From positions 372,001 to 436,000 of the forward strand of contig NZ_QWGG01000002.1 of NCBI RefSeq assembly GCF_003730195.1: DNA of 64,000 bases, read 5' to 3'. This stretch comes from Halosimplex salinum. Its GTDB lineage: Archaea > Halobacteriota > Halobacteria > Halobacteriales > Haloarculaceae. Each line of letters opens with the position of its first letter. Position 1 is the first letter of the stretch. The notes under the pieces were generated by a model. That model made no database searches. It saw nothing but the letters and a program-made list of their open reading frames with translations, and was not told the origin of the DNA. Shown here piece after piece: positions 35,625 through 44,843 of the stretch. A program made the translations under genes and the position numbers.

Positions 35625-36317
35625 ATGGCCGAGGACGTCAAACCGACTCGCAAGGAGCTCATGCAGATCGAGGAGCGCATCGAGCTCTCCGAGCGAGGAC
35701 ACGACACGCTGGAGCAGAAACGCGACGGCCTCATCATGGAGTTCATGGACATCCTCGACGAGGCCCAGGACGTTCGCTCCGACCTCGACGAGAAGTACGA
35801 GGAGGCCCAGAACGCGATCAACATGGCCCGCGCGCTCGACGGCGACGTGGCCGTGCGAGGCGCCGCCGCCGCGCTCAAGGAACACCCGGAGCTGACTACC
35901 CAGTCCAAGAGCGTCATGGGCGTCTACATCCCCCAGATCGACTCCACGAAGGTCCGCAAGAGCCTCGACGAACGGGGCTACGGCGTCCTCGGGACGAGCG
36001 CCCGCATCGACGAGGCCGCCTCCGCCTACGAGGAACTGCTCGAACAGATCATCCTCGCCGCCGAGGTCGAGACGGCGATGAAGAAGATGCTCGACGAGAT
36101 CGAGACCACCAAGCGCCGCGTCAACGCGCTGGAGTTCAAGCTCCTCCCCGAACTGCGCGCCAACGAGGAGTACATCGAGCAGAAACTCGAGGAGCAGGAG
36201 CGCGAGGAGATCTTCCGCATGAAGAAGATCAAGGACAAGAAGGAACGCGAGGAAGACGAGGAAGCGGAGGCCGAACGCGAGGCCGAAGAGGCCGAAACCG
36301 TCGCCGCCGACGACTGA
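35625..36317 (+). CDS. atpD: A-type ATP synthase subunit D (central shaft)
   Basis: 230 residues. Starts [19 protein letters not shown], the typical V/A-type subunit D opening; long antiparallel coiled coil with [15 protein letters not shown] near the end and an acidic tail ([16 protein letters not shown]). It forms the rotating axle inside A3B3. It is separated from atpB by the bat-bop-crtY-brp cassette, so it must be transcribed by read-through or its own promoter. Confidence 0.95.
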   Translation: MAEDVKPTRKELMQIEERIELSERGHDTLEQKRDGLIMEFMDILDEAQDVRSDLDEKYEEAQNAINMARALDGDVAVRGAAAALKEHPELTTQSKSVMGVYIPQIDSTKVRKSLDERGYGVLGTSARIDEAASAYEELLEQIILAAEVETAMKKMLDEIETTKRRVNALEFKLLPELRANEEYIEQKLEEQEREEIFRMKKIKDKKEREEDEEAEAEREAEEAETVAADD

Positions 36318-36393
36318 CGTTCCGCGCGTCCTCCACGGCCGCCCGTTCTCTCTCTGCCGGCATCGTTTAGTCGCCGCCGCCACCAGCTATCGC

Positions 36394-36786
36394 ATGGCCT
36401 GCCCCGACTGCGGCGCGCCGACGCTCGCCTTTCCCGTCCCGTCGGAGTACCGCGAGTACTTGCCGGGCGACGCCGCCGGTGCCGAGGTCTGCACCGACTG
36501 TCTCGTCCTCCGGCCGGTCGACGACCCGCCCGCGGAGCGCCCGGATCTCACCGCTCTCAGCGACGCCGTCCCGTCGAACGACGAGGCGGCCGTCCCGTTC
36601 GTCCTGCTCGTCGGTCTGCTCCCGTCGCTGGTGACGAACCGCTCGGAGATATCGGACCTGCTGGCCCGCGTCGAGCGGGCGGGCACGGACCCATTACTCG
36701 CGCTCGACCGCCTCGCCGACGACCCGAGCGTCGACCCCGACACCGATCTCCGGGGGCGCCGGCGCCAGCTCGAACAGTTGCTGTGA
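36394..36786 (+). CDS. haloarchaeal DUF6276-like protein
   Basis: 130 residues. A zinc-ribbon-like pair CPDC (3-6) and CTDC (33-36) at the N terminus, then a helical part (FVLLVGLLPSLVTNRSEISDLL). It resembles the DUF6276 family of haloarchaea, which has no known role. It follows atpD by 76 bp and may share its transcript. Confidence 0.7.
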   Translation: MACPDCGAPTLAFPVPSEYREYLPGDAAGAEVCTDCLVLRPVDDPPAERPDLTALSDAVPSNDEAAVPFVLLVGLLPSLVTNRSEISDLLARVERAGTDPLLALDRLADDPSVDPDTDLRGRRRQLEQLL

Positions 36787-37169
36787 CCCCCGTGGCGTCG
36801 TGCGAATCGGATCGAGTAATCGGGCCTTTCGACGGGTTCCCACAGCGTGCCTACTCTGTTAGGTACAGGGCATTTACATCAGGGGGCGTTAGGAAAAGAC
36901 GCGGCATCGATGCCAGGTGCCGCCGCGACGACACGTAGGACCCGTCGTCGTCTCCCCCCAATCCCCCCTTTACCACCAGCACCCATTTCGCGTCGCCGGC
37001 GGTGGCCCGACGGAAGCACTCCCCCCCGCTTCCCGGGTACGCCGGCGACACTCTCTCTTCCGTCTCGGTAACGAACCGTTACCGACGGGTACGGTCGCAC
37101 CGCCCCGAGCCAGCGATGCGACTGGTCGAACGGTTCGGACTGCGAGCGCAGAAAAGACGGTCCCGTCGA
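36787..37169. other. gene-free convergent gap with a perfect palindrome
   Basis: 383 bp between two convergent genes. Contains the palindrome CGGTAACGAACCGTTACCG at 37066-37084 (8-bp arms, 3-bp spacer) and C-runs near 36955 and 37021. No credible reading frame. The palindrome could form a terminator stem, but no T tract follows it. Confidence 0.5.
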
Positions 37170-38414
37170 TCAGACGCCGGTCGAGTAGCGGAGGATGCCG
37201 GCGACGCCGCCGAACGCGGAGAGGAGTTGTTCGCCCTTCTCGAAGTCCGTGGAGACGAAGTACGTCTCCGTGCCGCGCTGGTCGGCGAGTTCCATGAGGT
37301 GGTCGATGGCGTCGTCGCGCTCGCCCTCCATCTCCTCGCCACAGCGGTCGCACGCTCGGTCGTCTTCGAGGCTCTCCGACTGCCCGAGCAGTTCCCGCTC
37401 GGTGTGGCCGTTGGGGCAGTCGTAGATGGCGACGTCCTGCCGGAGATCCTCGCTGAGGAGCAGGGTCTCGACGGCGCCCATGTTGAGGTTCTCGCGGGTG
37501 GGGCCAAAGCCGTAGGTCGCCTGGTCGCCGTCGTGGAGTTCGTCGAAGAACTCCTCCATGTACTTCTTGTCCTGCAGCATCTCGTGCTCGTCGAGCACGT
37601 CCTGCGCGGCGTCGACGAGGTCGTACAGCCCCGACTCGTCGGTGTAGGAGACGTCGAACTTCCCGAGCACCATGTCGCCGAGCTCGTGGTGGAGGTAGTC
37701 GCCGTCGAGGAACTCGTCTTTCGTCGGCGACGGGCCGCCCACGAGGATGCCGTCCATGTCGTGGCGGTCGTCGACGAACAGGTCGTTGGCCATCCCGGCG
37801 ACCTCCTGATAGAAGTTGTCGATGGCTTCGAGGCGCAGGCGGGCGAATCGCTGTGCGGACTGGCCACCCTTTCGCTGCTTGCCGGGGACCAGCGAGGACG
37901 CAGATTTGACGGGTTCGACGCGCTTGCCGCGGAGCCAGCCGACATTGGCCTCGCGGCGGTCGAGGACGATCAGGCCGAACAGGCCCTTGTCCGCCATCAT
38001 CTCCTCTAGCGGTTCGGTGAGGAAGTCGGAGTCGCAGTGGTAGCGGAACGACTCGATGGGCTGGGGCGGGCTCTCCAGCGTGCGGGTGATCATCTCCGAG
38101 CGGCCGCCGCCGGTGTCGATGGCGCCGGAGAAGACGACCATCCCGTTGTCGGGCGGGTAGGTGTCGTAATAGCGCAGGCGGTCCTTGATCGAGGTGAGCG
38201 CGTCCTGGACGGCCGTGCGAGTGTCCTTGGACTTGATGTTCGCCGCCTCGCTGTGCTCCTGGGTGACGTGGGCGACGACGCTGCTGACCTGTCGGTCCTC
38301 GGGGATGTAGATGGAGACGAGCTGCGTGCCCGACCCGTCGTACCCCTTGAGTTCCTCGATGACCTTGCGGAACTCGTATTTCTGTTTGTCCGACTGTCCT
38401 TCTTGCTCGCTCAT
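37170..38414 (-). CDS. prf1: peptide chain release factor aRF1
   Basis: 414 residues. Domain 1 carries the stop-codon-reading NIKS loop (59-62, context AANIKSKDTR), domain 2 the GGQ tripeptide (183-185, KRKGGQSAQRF) that triggers peptidyl-tRNA hydrolysis, and domain 3 the zinc knuckles CPNGH and CDRCGEE. Acts with aEF1A and ABCE1 at all three stop codons. Monocistronic; divergent from a small membrane protein. Confidence 0.97.
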   Translation of the reverse strand: MSEQEGQSDKQKYEFRKVIEELKGYDGSGTQLVSIYIPEDRQVSSVVAHVTQEHSEAANIKSKDTRTAVQDALTSIKDRLRYYDTYPPDNGMVVFSGAIDTGGGRSEMITRTLESPPQPIESFRYHCDSDFLTEPLEEMMADKGLFGLIVLDRREANVGWLRGKRVEPVKSASSLVPGKQRKGGQSAQRFARLRLEAIDNFYQEVAGMANDLFVDDRHDMDGILVGGPSPTKDEFLDGDYLHHELGDMVLGKFDVSYTDESGLYDLVDAAQDVLDEHEMLQDKKYMEEFFDELHDGDQATYGFGPTRENLNMGAVETLLLSEDLRQDVAIYDCPNGHTERELLGQSESLEDDRACDRCGEEMEGERDDAIDHLMELADQRGTETYFVSTDFEKGEQLLSAFGGVAGILRYSTGV

Positions 38415-38514
38415 TGTCCATCATTCGGGCTGTCGGGGGTAAGTAATTGTTGACCTGTCCGAGCGCCCGCTCGGTCGCCCCCTCCCTCCGCAACCGATAA
38501 GTGACGGTGCTGTG

Positions 38515-39060
38515 ATGGGATCGCACGGAACGCCGTCGGCGCCGTCCACCGTGGTGGGTGGGGCGAGCGCGCGACGGCCGCGGAGCGGTGGACGGCGGGT
38601 GAGTGGAGTGAGCACGGACACGACGGACGGACACGGGCGGGTGTACAGTTGGGTGGCACGCGTACTCGGGCCGCGGATCGGTCGGGGCCCGGTCGCGAGG
38701 CTCCTCCGGGAGTGGTACGCGGGGGTCCACCCGCGATACAGGCCGGTCACGGTCGGCGTCTGGGGGTTCGTCCTCGCGTTCTACGGGCTGGGCGATACGG
38801 GCCTCACGACGGTCGTCCTCGCGCTCGGCGGGTTCGAGGCCAGCCCGGTCGCCCGACTCTTCCTCGACTACCTCGGCTACGCGGGGCTCGTCGTCCAGAA
38901 AGGGGCCGCGATAACGCTGCTCGCGCTCGTCTGGCGCTACTACCCGACGGTGGGCGGACTGTCGGCCGACCCCTGGCGGCTGGTCGTCCCGACGCTGGCG
39001 GCCGCTCGCGGCCTCCATCTGGTGGCGATCCACCTGTGGAACGTCGCTATCCTGGTGTGA
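38515..39060 (+). CDS. small membrane protein, unknown function
   Basis: About 181 residues from the ATG; a GTG at 38599 is an equally possible start and would drop the odd Ser/Arg/Gly-rich leader. Three hydrophobic segments are visible: VGVWGFVLAFYGLGDTGL, LVVQKGAAITLLALVW and WRLVVPTLAAARGLHLVAIH. No known domain identified. It precedes the MinD-like gene by 87 bp on the same strand. Confidence 0.65.
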   Translation: MGSHGTPSAPSTVVGGASARRPRSGGRRVSGVSTDTTDGHGRVYSWVARVLGPRIGRGPVARLLREWYAGVHPRYRPVTVGVWGFVLAFYGLGDTGLTTVVLALGGFEASPVARLFLDYLGYAGLVVQKGAAITLLALVWRYYPTVGGLSADPWRLVVPTLAAARGLHLVAIHLWNVAILV

Positions 39061-39147
39061 GCGGGGCGACGGGTTTCGCCGGTGGCGTCACCAGCGCCTC
39101 AGAACGGACGGCGGGTTTATATGGGACCCGTCACTTGGACGTACACA

Positions 39148-39951
39148 ATGGCGGGCTACGTCTGTACGGTTGCCGGCGGTAAAGGAGGGGTCGGCAAGAC
39201 CACGACGGCTGTCAACGTCGCGGCGGCCATGGAGGACCAGGGGTACGACACCGTCGTCGTGGACGCGGACCTCGGGATGGCGAACCTCGGTGCGATGCTC
39301 GGCGTCGAACCCGAGACGAGCATCCACCAGATCCTCGCCGGCGGGCGCGCGGTCAGCGACGCGCTGACCGACGTGCAGGGCGGGATCACGATCGTCCCCG
39401 GCGAGCAGAGCCTCGAGGCGTTCGCCGACGCCGACCCCGCGAAGCTCCGCAAGGTCATCAAGACCCTGCGCAACGCCTACGACGTAGTCCTCATCGACAC
39501 CGGCGCCGGCCTGAGCCACGAGACGACCGTCCCGCTCGGGCTGGCCGACGGCGTCGTCCTGATCACGACCCCCGACGACGTGGCCGTCGGCGACGCCATC
39601 AAGACCGCCGAACTCGCCGAGCGCGTCGACGGCGAGGTCATCGGCACCGTCCTCAACCGGACGACCACCGAGACGGACGTGGAGGCCATCGCCGACCGCT
39701 TCGACTCCAAGTTGCTCGCGGTGGTCCCCGACGACATCGAGGCGACCGCCGACGAACCGCTCGTGCTCAACGCGGCCGACAGCCCCGCTGCCGACGCCTA
39801 CCGCCGGCTGACCGACCAGCTGATCGGCATCTTCTTCGAGGGCCTCGAACTCGACGACGTCGAGACCGCGGTCGACCCCGAGTGGTTCCTCGACGAGGAC
39901 GAAGACGAGGACGACGACGACTCGGGCGGGCGCTTCGGGCTGTTCGGCTGA
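39148..39951 (+). CDS. MinD/ParA-family ATPase
   Basis: 267 residues from MAGYVCTVAGGKGGVGKTTT. Deviant Walker A KGGVGKTT (12-19), switch I DADLGMANL, switch II DTGAGLSHETTVPL and the ParA/MinD C-terminal adenine contacts. The tail is an acidic run (DEDEDEDDDD) ending GGRFGLFG, which could serve as a short membrane or partner tag. Haloarchaea have several MinD paralogues that position motility and chemotaxis structures rather than FtsZ; which one this is cannot be told here. Confidence 0.9.
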   Translation: MAGYVCTVAGGKGGVGKTTTAVNVAAAMEDQGYDTVVVDADLGMANLGAMLGVEPETSIHQILAGGRAVSDALTDVQGGITIVPGEQSLEAFADADPAKLRKVIKTLRNAYDVVLIDTGAGLSHETTVPLGLADGVVLITTPDDVAVGDAIKTAELAERVDGEVIGTVLNRTTTETDVEAIADRFDSKLLAVVPDDIEATADEPLVLNAADSPAADAYRRLTDQLIGIFFEGLELDDVETAVDPEWFLDEDEDEDDDDSGGRFGLFG

Positions 39952-40076
39952 GCGGGAAGGGGACCGTATCCGACACCGCTGGTCGAAGCCCGACGTAGAT
40001 CCGTCCACGGCGAGAACCGCTGGTCTCCCCGACCACATTCGTCATTCCTATATCTGCCGCTCGAAAACCGGGAGGT

Positions 40077-41834
40077 ATGTATCTCTCCCTGCGCGGCGAG
40101 GTCGAGGACGCGCTCGAAGCGGCGCTGTCCGCGCTCGACCTGCCGACCGAGGACCTGGGCATCGAACGCCCGCCGGCGGACGTCGACGCCGCGGTCGCCT
40201 CCAGCGTCGCCTTCCGCCTGGCCGGCGAGGTGGGCGCGCCGCCCCCACAGGTGGCCGCCGACATCGCCGCCGAGATCGACCCCGCGGGGTACGACTACTT
40301 CGGCGCCGTCGACACGGAGGGGCCGTATCTCAACTTCTTCCCCTCCGACCGGTACGTCGCCGAGACCGTCGAGCGCGCCCAGTCCGAGGAGTACGGGCGC
40401 CTCGCCGACCGCGACACGTCGGTCGTCGTCGAACACACGAGCGCAAACCCGACCGGCCCGGTCCACGTCGGCCGCGCGCGCAACCCCATCGTCGGCGACG
40501 CCATCGTGCGCGTCCTCGACTTCGCCGGCTACGACGTCGACGCGCACTACTACGTCAACGACGCCGGCCGCCAGATCGCCGTGTTCACCTGGGCCTACGA
40601 GACGTTCGACGAGTCCGACCTGCCCGACCCCGAACGCGACAAGCCGGACTACGACCTCGTGCGCTACTACCGCAAGGGCAACTCGTTCCTCGAGGACGGC
40701 GACCCCCAACGAGTCGAGGACGCCGAGGCGGAGATCGAGGCGATCATGCAGGGGCTGGAGGAAAACGACGAGGAGACCTACGAGCGCATCTCCGAAGTCG
40801 TCGACACCGTGCTCGAGGGTATGACGGGGACGCTCGACCGCCTGCCCGCCGCGTTCGACGAGTTCGTCAAGGAGACGCGCTTCATGCGGAACGGCTCGAC
40901 CGACGACGTGATCGAGCGCCTCAAGGCCCTCGACGAGGCCGTCTACGAGGACGACGCCTGGCAGCTCGACCTCCCCGACATCGACAAGAACCTCGTCTTC
41001 CTCCGCTCGGACGGCACGTCGCTGTACACGACCCGCGACATCGCTCACCACGAGTGGAAGTTCGAGAACTACGACCGCGCCGTCACCGTCATCGGCGAGG
41101 ACCACCAGCTCACCTTCGACCAGTTGCGCGAGACGCTGGAACTGCTCGACCACGACACCGACCAGCTCGACCAGGTGTTCTACTCCTGGGTGAACCTCCC
41201 CGGCGGCGAGGGGATGAGCACCCGCGAGGGCACCGGAATCGACCTCGACGACCTGCTCGACGAGGCCATCGACCGCGCACGCGCCGAGGTCGAAGAGCGC
41301 CTCGACGACCGCATCCGCGACGACGACCTGGACGAGGACGACGTCGAGCGCATCGCCCACCAGGTCGGTATCGGTGCCGTCCGCTACGACATCGTCGCCA
41401 AACAGCCGACGAAGATGATCACCTTCGAGTTCGAGCGCGCGCTCGACTTCGAGGCGCAGTCGGCGCCCTACGTCCAGTACGTCCACGCGCGGACCTGCGG
41501 CATCCTCGACGAGGCCGCGAGCGACGGGCTGGAAGCGGCCGAGTCGGTCGACCCGGCCCTGCTCGACACGGACGCGGAGGCCGACCTCCTCAAGACGATC
41601 GCCCGCTTCCCGGCGGTCGTCGAGGAGGCCGCCGACGAACTCGAGCCCCACCGCGTCGCCACTTACACCCGCACGTTCGCCGAGCAGTTCAACACCTTCT
41701 ACCGCGAGTGCCCGGTGCTCACCGCCGAGGACGAGGAGACGCGGCGCGCCCGCCTCGCGCTCGTCGCCGCCGCCCGCGAGACGGTCGGCAACGCGCTCCA
41801 CCTGCTCGGCGTCGAAGCGCCCGACTCGATGTAA
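40077..41834 (+). CDS. argS: arginyl-tRNA synthetase
   Basis: 585 residues. N-terminal tRNA-recognition domain, HIGH-type motif HVGRARN in [14 protein letters not shown], the class Ia Rossmann core with YYVNDAGRQ, and a C-terminal DALR anticodon domain. The KMSK position reads GMSTREG, a degenerate form seen in some ArgRS enzymes. Charges tRNA-Arg with arginine. Start at the [10 protein letters not shown] Met. Confidence 0.96.
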   Translation: MYLSLRGEVEDALEAALSALDLPTEDLGIERPPADVDAAVASSVAFRLAGEVGAPPPQVAADIAAEIDPAGYDYFGAVDTEGPYLNFFPSDRYVAETVERAQSEEYGRLADRDTSVVVEHTSANPTGPVHVGRARNPIVGDAIVRVLDFAGYDVDAHYYVNDAGRQIAVFTWAYETFDESDLPDPERDKPDYDLVRYYRKGNSFLEDGDPQRVEDAEAEIEAIMQGLEENDEETYERISEVVDTVLEGMTGTLDRLPAAFDEFVKETRFMRNGSTDDVIERLKALDEAVYEDDAWQLDLPDIDKNLVFLRSDGTSLYTTRDIAHHEWKFENYDRAVTVIGEDHQLTFDQLRETLELLDHDTDQLDQVFYSWVNLPGGEGMSTREGTGIDLDDLLDEAIDRARAEVEERLDDRIRDDDLDEDDVERIAHQVGIGAVRYDIVAKQPTKMITFEFERALDFEAQSAPYVQYVHARTCGILDEAASDGLEAAESVDPALLDTDAEADLLKTIARFPAVVEEAADELEPHRVATYTRTFAEQFNTFYRECPVLTAEDEETRRARLALVAAARETVGNALHLLGVEAPDSM

Positions 41835-41841
41835 GCGGGGG

Positions 41842-41955
41842 TCACAGTCCGCCGAGGACGATCAGGACGCCGGCGAGCGCCCCGAGCACGAGGACGAGAA
41901 AGACGAACACCCACCAGCCGGGGACCGTCTCGTCCCCCGATTCGCTGGCGCTCAT
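41842..41955 (-). CDS. 37-residue single-pass membrane protein
   Basis: ATG to TGA gives MSASESGDETVPGWW followed by one hydrophobic helix (residues 14-36, Val/Leu/Gly/Phe-rich) and a stop. The N terminus is acidic and probably outside or cytosolic; C terminus ends in GGL. It lies tail-to-tail with argS, 7 bp apart. The clean start, charged head and uninterrupted membrane helix argue for a real gene, but there is no family evidence. Confidence 0.6.
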   Translation of the reverse strand: MSASESGDETVPGWWVFVFLVLVLGALAGVLIVLGGL

Positions 41956-42119
41956 CGGTCGAACGTCGGCGTGTCGCCGACCCGGTCACGGGTGCTCGCT
42001 GGGGTTGGTTCCATCACCCACAGTTCGCAGCGAGTTGACTAAATGGTACTGGCGGTGTTCCCACCCGTCTCCCCGTCGGTCGGCACCTGCTCGGCCACGA
42101 CGACATATATAGCTCTCCC

Positions 42120-42151
42120 GAGGGCTATCCGCGTCGATATAGCGCTCTTAG
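42120..42151 (+). promoter_or_regulatory. paired motif shared with the pstS upstream region
   Basis: GAGGGCTAT, 15 bp, GCTCTTAG. The same two half-motifs with the same 15-bp gap occur at 49010-49041. A TATATAGCTC at 42106 also recurs at 49016. The stretch 41956-42232 otherwise holds only this promoter-like AT-rich patch. Confidence 0.4.
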
Positions 42152-42232
42152 TCACCGTCTTCCCCCGCGGGCCTGTATCGCCGCGTAGCAGACGGGGCGG
42201 GATCGACGCGGTCCGCTCCGTCCACTCTCACT

Positions 42233-43258
42233 ATGAGCGACACTGGCTACGACACGGACGGGAGCGAGACCGGACAGAACACCGACGGGACCGGGCGCGC
42301 CGGGACCGACGCGGCGCCGCTCGACGGACTGGCACTCGACGAGGCGGCCGAGCGGGTTCTCGCCCGGGAGACGGGTCGAGACGCCGAGACGGCCAGGGCG
42401 TCCCTGTCGTACGCGGCCGAGAACGGCGTCGTCAGCGAGGCGGCGCTCGGCGACGCGCTGGCCGAGGCCTCGAAACTCGTCGCCACCGCGGAGACCCGGG
42501 CCGAACTCGCCCGTATCGCCCTCGACGAGGCCCGCGAGGCCGCCGCGTCGGTCGAGGACGTCCCGACGGTCGCGGCCCGCATCGAGCGCTTCGAACACGA
42601 CGTCTCGGCCGTCGAGGAGCGGGCCGCCGACCTCGGGCCGTCGCTCCAGTCGGTCGTCGACGACCGCGGCGAGCCCGCGGCACGCTTCGCCGTCGCCGAC
42701 GGGGTCCGCCGGGTCGAGCAGCGGGCGCGGTCGGTCCAGCGGGACGCCGACGACTGCCAGTTCGATATCGAGGCGTTCGAGCGCTGGCTCGACAGTCACG
42801 GGACCCGCGTCCGCGAACTCGACGAGGACGCCGACGCGTTCGCGTCGTCGCTGGACGACCTCGCCGCCGCCGTCGAGGCGGTCGAGGACGCGGAGACCGA
42901 CGCCGACCCCGCCCGGGTCTGGTTCGACGCGACCCTCCGCCACCGGGTCGCCGGGCTCACCGTCGCCGATATGCGGGCCGAACTCGCCGACCTGCGGACG
43001 TGGGCCGACCGCGAGGGCGCCGGGCCCGCCGACCCGAGCCTGGACGACCTCGCGGACCGACTGGGCGACCTCGACGCGCGCCGGGAGGCCCTCGGCGAGC
43101 GGCTCGCCGAGCGGGCCGAACCCGCGTGGCGGAGCCGATTCGGCGACACGCTCGCCGATCTCGAAGGCGAACTCGACGGACTCGCCCCGCCGGTCGACTG
43201 GGGGGCGGTGGGAGAGGCGCTCGAAGAATGCCGATCGACGGCGGGTCTGGACGGATAG
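42233..43258 (+). CDS. coiled-coil haloarchaeal protein, unknown function
   Basis: 341 residues, very rich in Ala, Asp and Glu, predicted almost wholly helical after an N-terminal acidic disordered part (1-35). No membrane segment, no chemotaxis hairpin signature and no cysteine pair. Proteins like this are sometimes labelled transducer-like in haloarchaea, but nothing in the sequence supports signalling. It is convergent with phoU, 5 bp between stops. Confidence 0.65.
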   Translation: MSDTGYDTDGSETGQNTDGTGRAGTDAAPLDGLALDEAAERVLARETGRDAETARASLSYAAENGVVSEAALGDALAEASKLVATAETRAELARIALDEAREAAASVEDVPTVAARIERFEHDVSAVEERAADLGPSLQSVVDDRGEPAARFAVADGVRRVEQRARSVQRDADDCQFDIEAFERWLDSHGTRVRELDEDADAFASSLDDLAAAVEAVEDAETDADPARVWFDATLRHRVAGLTVADMRAELADLRTWADREGAGPADPSLDDLADRLGDLDARREALGERLAERAEPAWRSRFGDTLADLEGELDGLAPPVDWGAVGEALEECRSTAGLDG

Positions 43259-43263
43259 GAAAT

Positions 43264-43944
43264 TCAGTACAGCAGTTCCGAGTCGTTCTCGAGCATGTAG
43301 AGGGTGCGAGCGGCGACGTTGACGGCGTGGTCGCCGACGCGTTCGAGGTCACGAACCGTCAGCAGGAGCCGAGACACGTCGTCGAGGACGCGCTCCGCGG
43401 CCCAGGAGTCGTCTCCCGTCTCTCGTTCGAGGAGGTCGCGGACGACCGCCTCGCTCGCGCGCTGACAGAGCGCGTCGAGGTCGTCGTCGCGGGCGGCCAC
43501 CGCGCGACAGGCGTCGGGGTCGCCGCTCTCGTAGGCGGCCAGCGCCGTCTCGAGCTGGTCGACGGCGTCGGCCCCGATGGCGTCGACGTCGACGTCCCCG
43601 GACTCCCCGTCGGCCGACAGCGCGTACTCCCCGAGGTTCGTCGCCAGGTCGCCGACCCGTTCCAGGTCCGTGAGGATCTTGAACGAGGCGGCGACGAACC
43701 TGAGGTCGGAGGCGACCGGTTGCTGGAGCGCGAGCAGGTCCACGCAGTCGCTTTCGAGCGCGAGATAGCGGTCGTTGATCGCCGCGTCGGCGTCGATCAC
43801 CTCGCGGGCGAGCGCCTCGTCACCGGTGTCGAGCGCGGTCAGTCCCGCTTCGAGCTGGTCGACCACGTCCGCCCCGAGCGCGAGCACGTCCGCCCGGAGG
43901 TCGCCGAGTGCCGTCTGGTACTCCTCTCTCGGCACGTGGATCAC
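43264..43944 (-). CDS. phoU: PhoU phosphate-uptake regulator
   Basis: 226 residues from a GTG overlapping the pstB stop (GTGA); a second GTG nine bases on (protein starting MPREEYQ) is also possible. Two PhoU three-helix bundles with the metal-binding E/DxxxD patterns, e.g. [14 protein letters not shown] and [17 protein letters not shown]. PhoU restrains the Pst transporter when phosphate is plentiful. Last gene of the pst operon. Confidence 0.92.
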   Translation of the reverse strand: MIHVPREEYQTALGDLRADVLALGADVVDQLEAGLTALDTGDEALAREVIDADAAINDRYLALESDCVDLLALQQPVASDLRFVAASFKILTDLERVGDLATNLGEYALSADGESGDVDVDAIGADAVDQLETALAAYESGDPDACRAVAARDDDLDALCQRASEAVVRDLLERETGDDSWAAERVLDDVSRLLLTVRDLERVGDHAVNVAARTLYMLENDSELLY

Positions 43945-44843
43945 CCGAACTTGCCGCTGACGTAGTCCTCGACGCGCTGGCTCTCGGGGTCCTCGAATAT
44001 CTTCCCCGTGTCGTCGTACTCGACGAGTTCGCCGCCGGTGAGGAACACGGCGGTCTGGTCGGAGATGCGCGCCGCCTGCTGCATGTTGTGCGTGACGACG
44101 ACGACGGTGTACTCCTCGGCGAGCTCCTCGACGAGGTCCTCGATCTTCGCGGTCGCGATCGGGTCCAGCGCGCTGGCGGGCTCGTCCATGAGGATCACTT
44201 CGGGGTCCACGGCGAGACAGCGGGCGAGACAGAGCCGCTGTTGCTGGCCGCCGGAGAGTCCCATGGCGTTGTCGTCGAGGCGGTCCTCGACCTCGTCCCA
44301 CAGCGCCGCCTGCCTGAGCGCCCGCTCGACGAGCCGGTCGGCCGCCTCGCTGTCGTCCCGGCCGGTGAGGCGGGCGAGCAGCCCGGTGTCGATGTCGCCG
44401 TGCTGTCGCGGGCCGTACGTGATGTTGTCGCGGATGGACTTCGGGAAGGGGTTGGGCGCCTGGAACACCATGCCGACCTGCTTGCGAAGCTCGACGAGGT
44501 CGACGCCGTCCTGGTAGACCTCCTGGCCGTCGAGTTCGACGGAGCCGTCGATGCGCGCGGTGCCGATGCGGTCGTTCATCCGGTTCAGACAGCGCAGGAA
44601 CGTGGACTTGCCACACCCCGACGGGCCGACGAGGGCGGTGACGCTCTCCTCGGGGATGTCCATCGAGACGCGCTTCAGCGCGTGGTCGTCGCCGTAGTAC
44701 ACGTCGAGGTCCTCGACGGCGAGCTTCGTCTCGCCGGCGAACTCGTACTCGCGCCACGCTTCGCGGGTCCGCTCGTCGGTCTCGCCCGCGGTCGTTTCCG
44801 CCGGGCGCTCGGTGCCGTTCGTCACTGGTTCGGTCTCACTCAT
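43941..44843 (-). CDS. pstB: phosphate ABC transporter ATP-binding protein
   Basis: 300 residues. Walker [11 protein letters not shown]-loop [11 protein letters not shown], signature LSGGQQQRL, Walker [14 protein letters not shown] and H-loop [11 protein letters not shown]. The phosphate-importer-specific [10 protein letters not shown] follows Walker A. Residues 1-35 are an acidic haloarchaeal extension. Overlaps pstA (8 bp) and phoU (4 bp). Confidence 0.97.
   Translation of the reverse strand: MSETEPVTNGTERPAETTAGETDERTREAWREYEFAGETKLAVEDLDVYYGDDHALKRVSMDIPEESVTALVGPSGCGKSTFLRCLNRMNDRIGTARIDGSVELDGQEVYQDGVDLVELRKQVGMVFQAPNPFPKSIRDNITYGPRQHGDIDTGLLARLTGRDDSEAADRLVERALRQAALWDEVEDRLDDNAMGLSGGQQQRLCLARCLAVDPEVILMDEPASALDPIATAKIEDLVEELAEEYTVVVVTHNMQQAARISDQTAVFLTGGELVEYDDTGKIFEDPESQRVEDYVSGKFG

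Noticed and set aside
39798-41801. 667-codon frame antisense to argS
   Set aside because: Shadow; argS motifs are on the other strand.
42233-43258. Chemotaxis transducer
   Set aside because: Helical and acidic, but has no membrane segments, HAMP or signalling hairpin.
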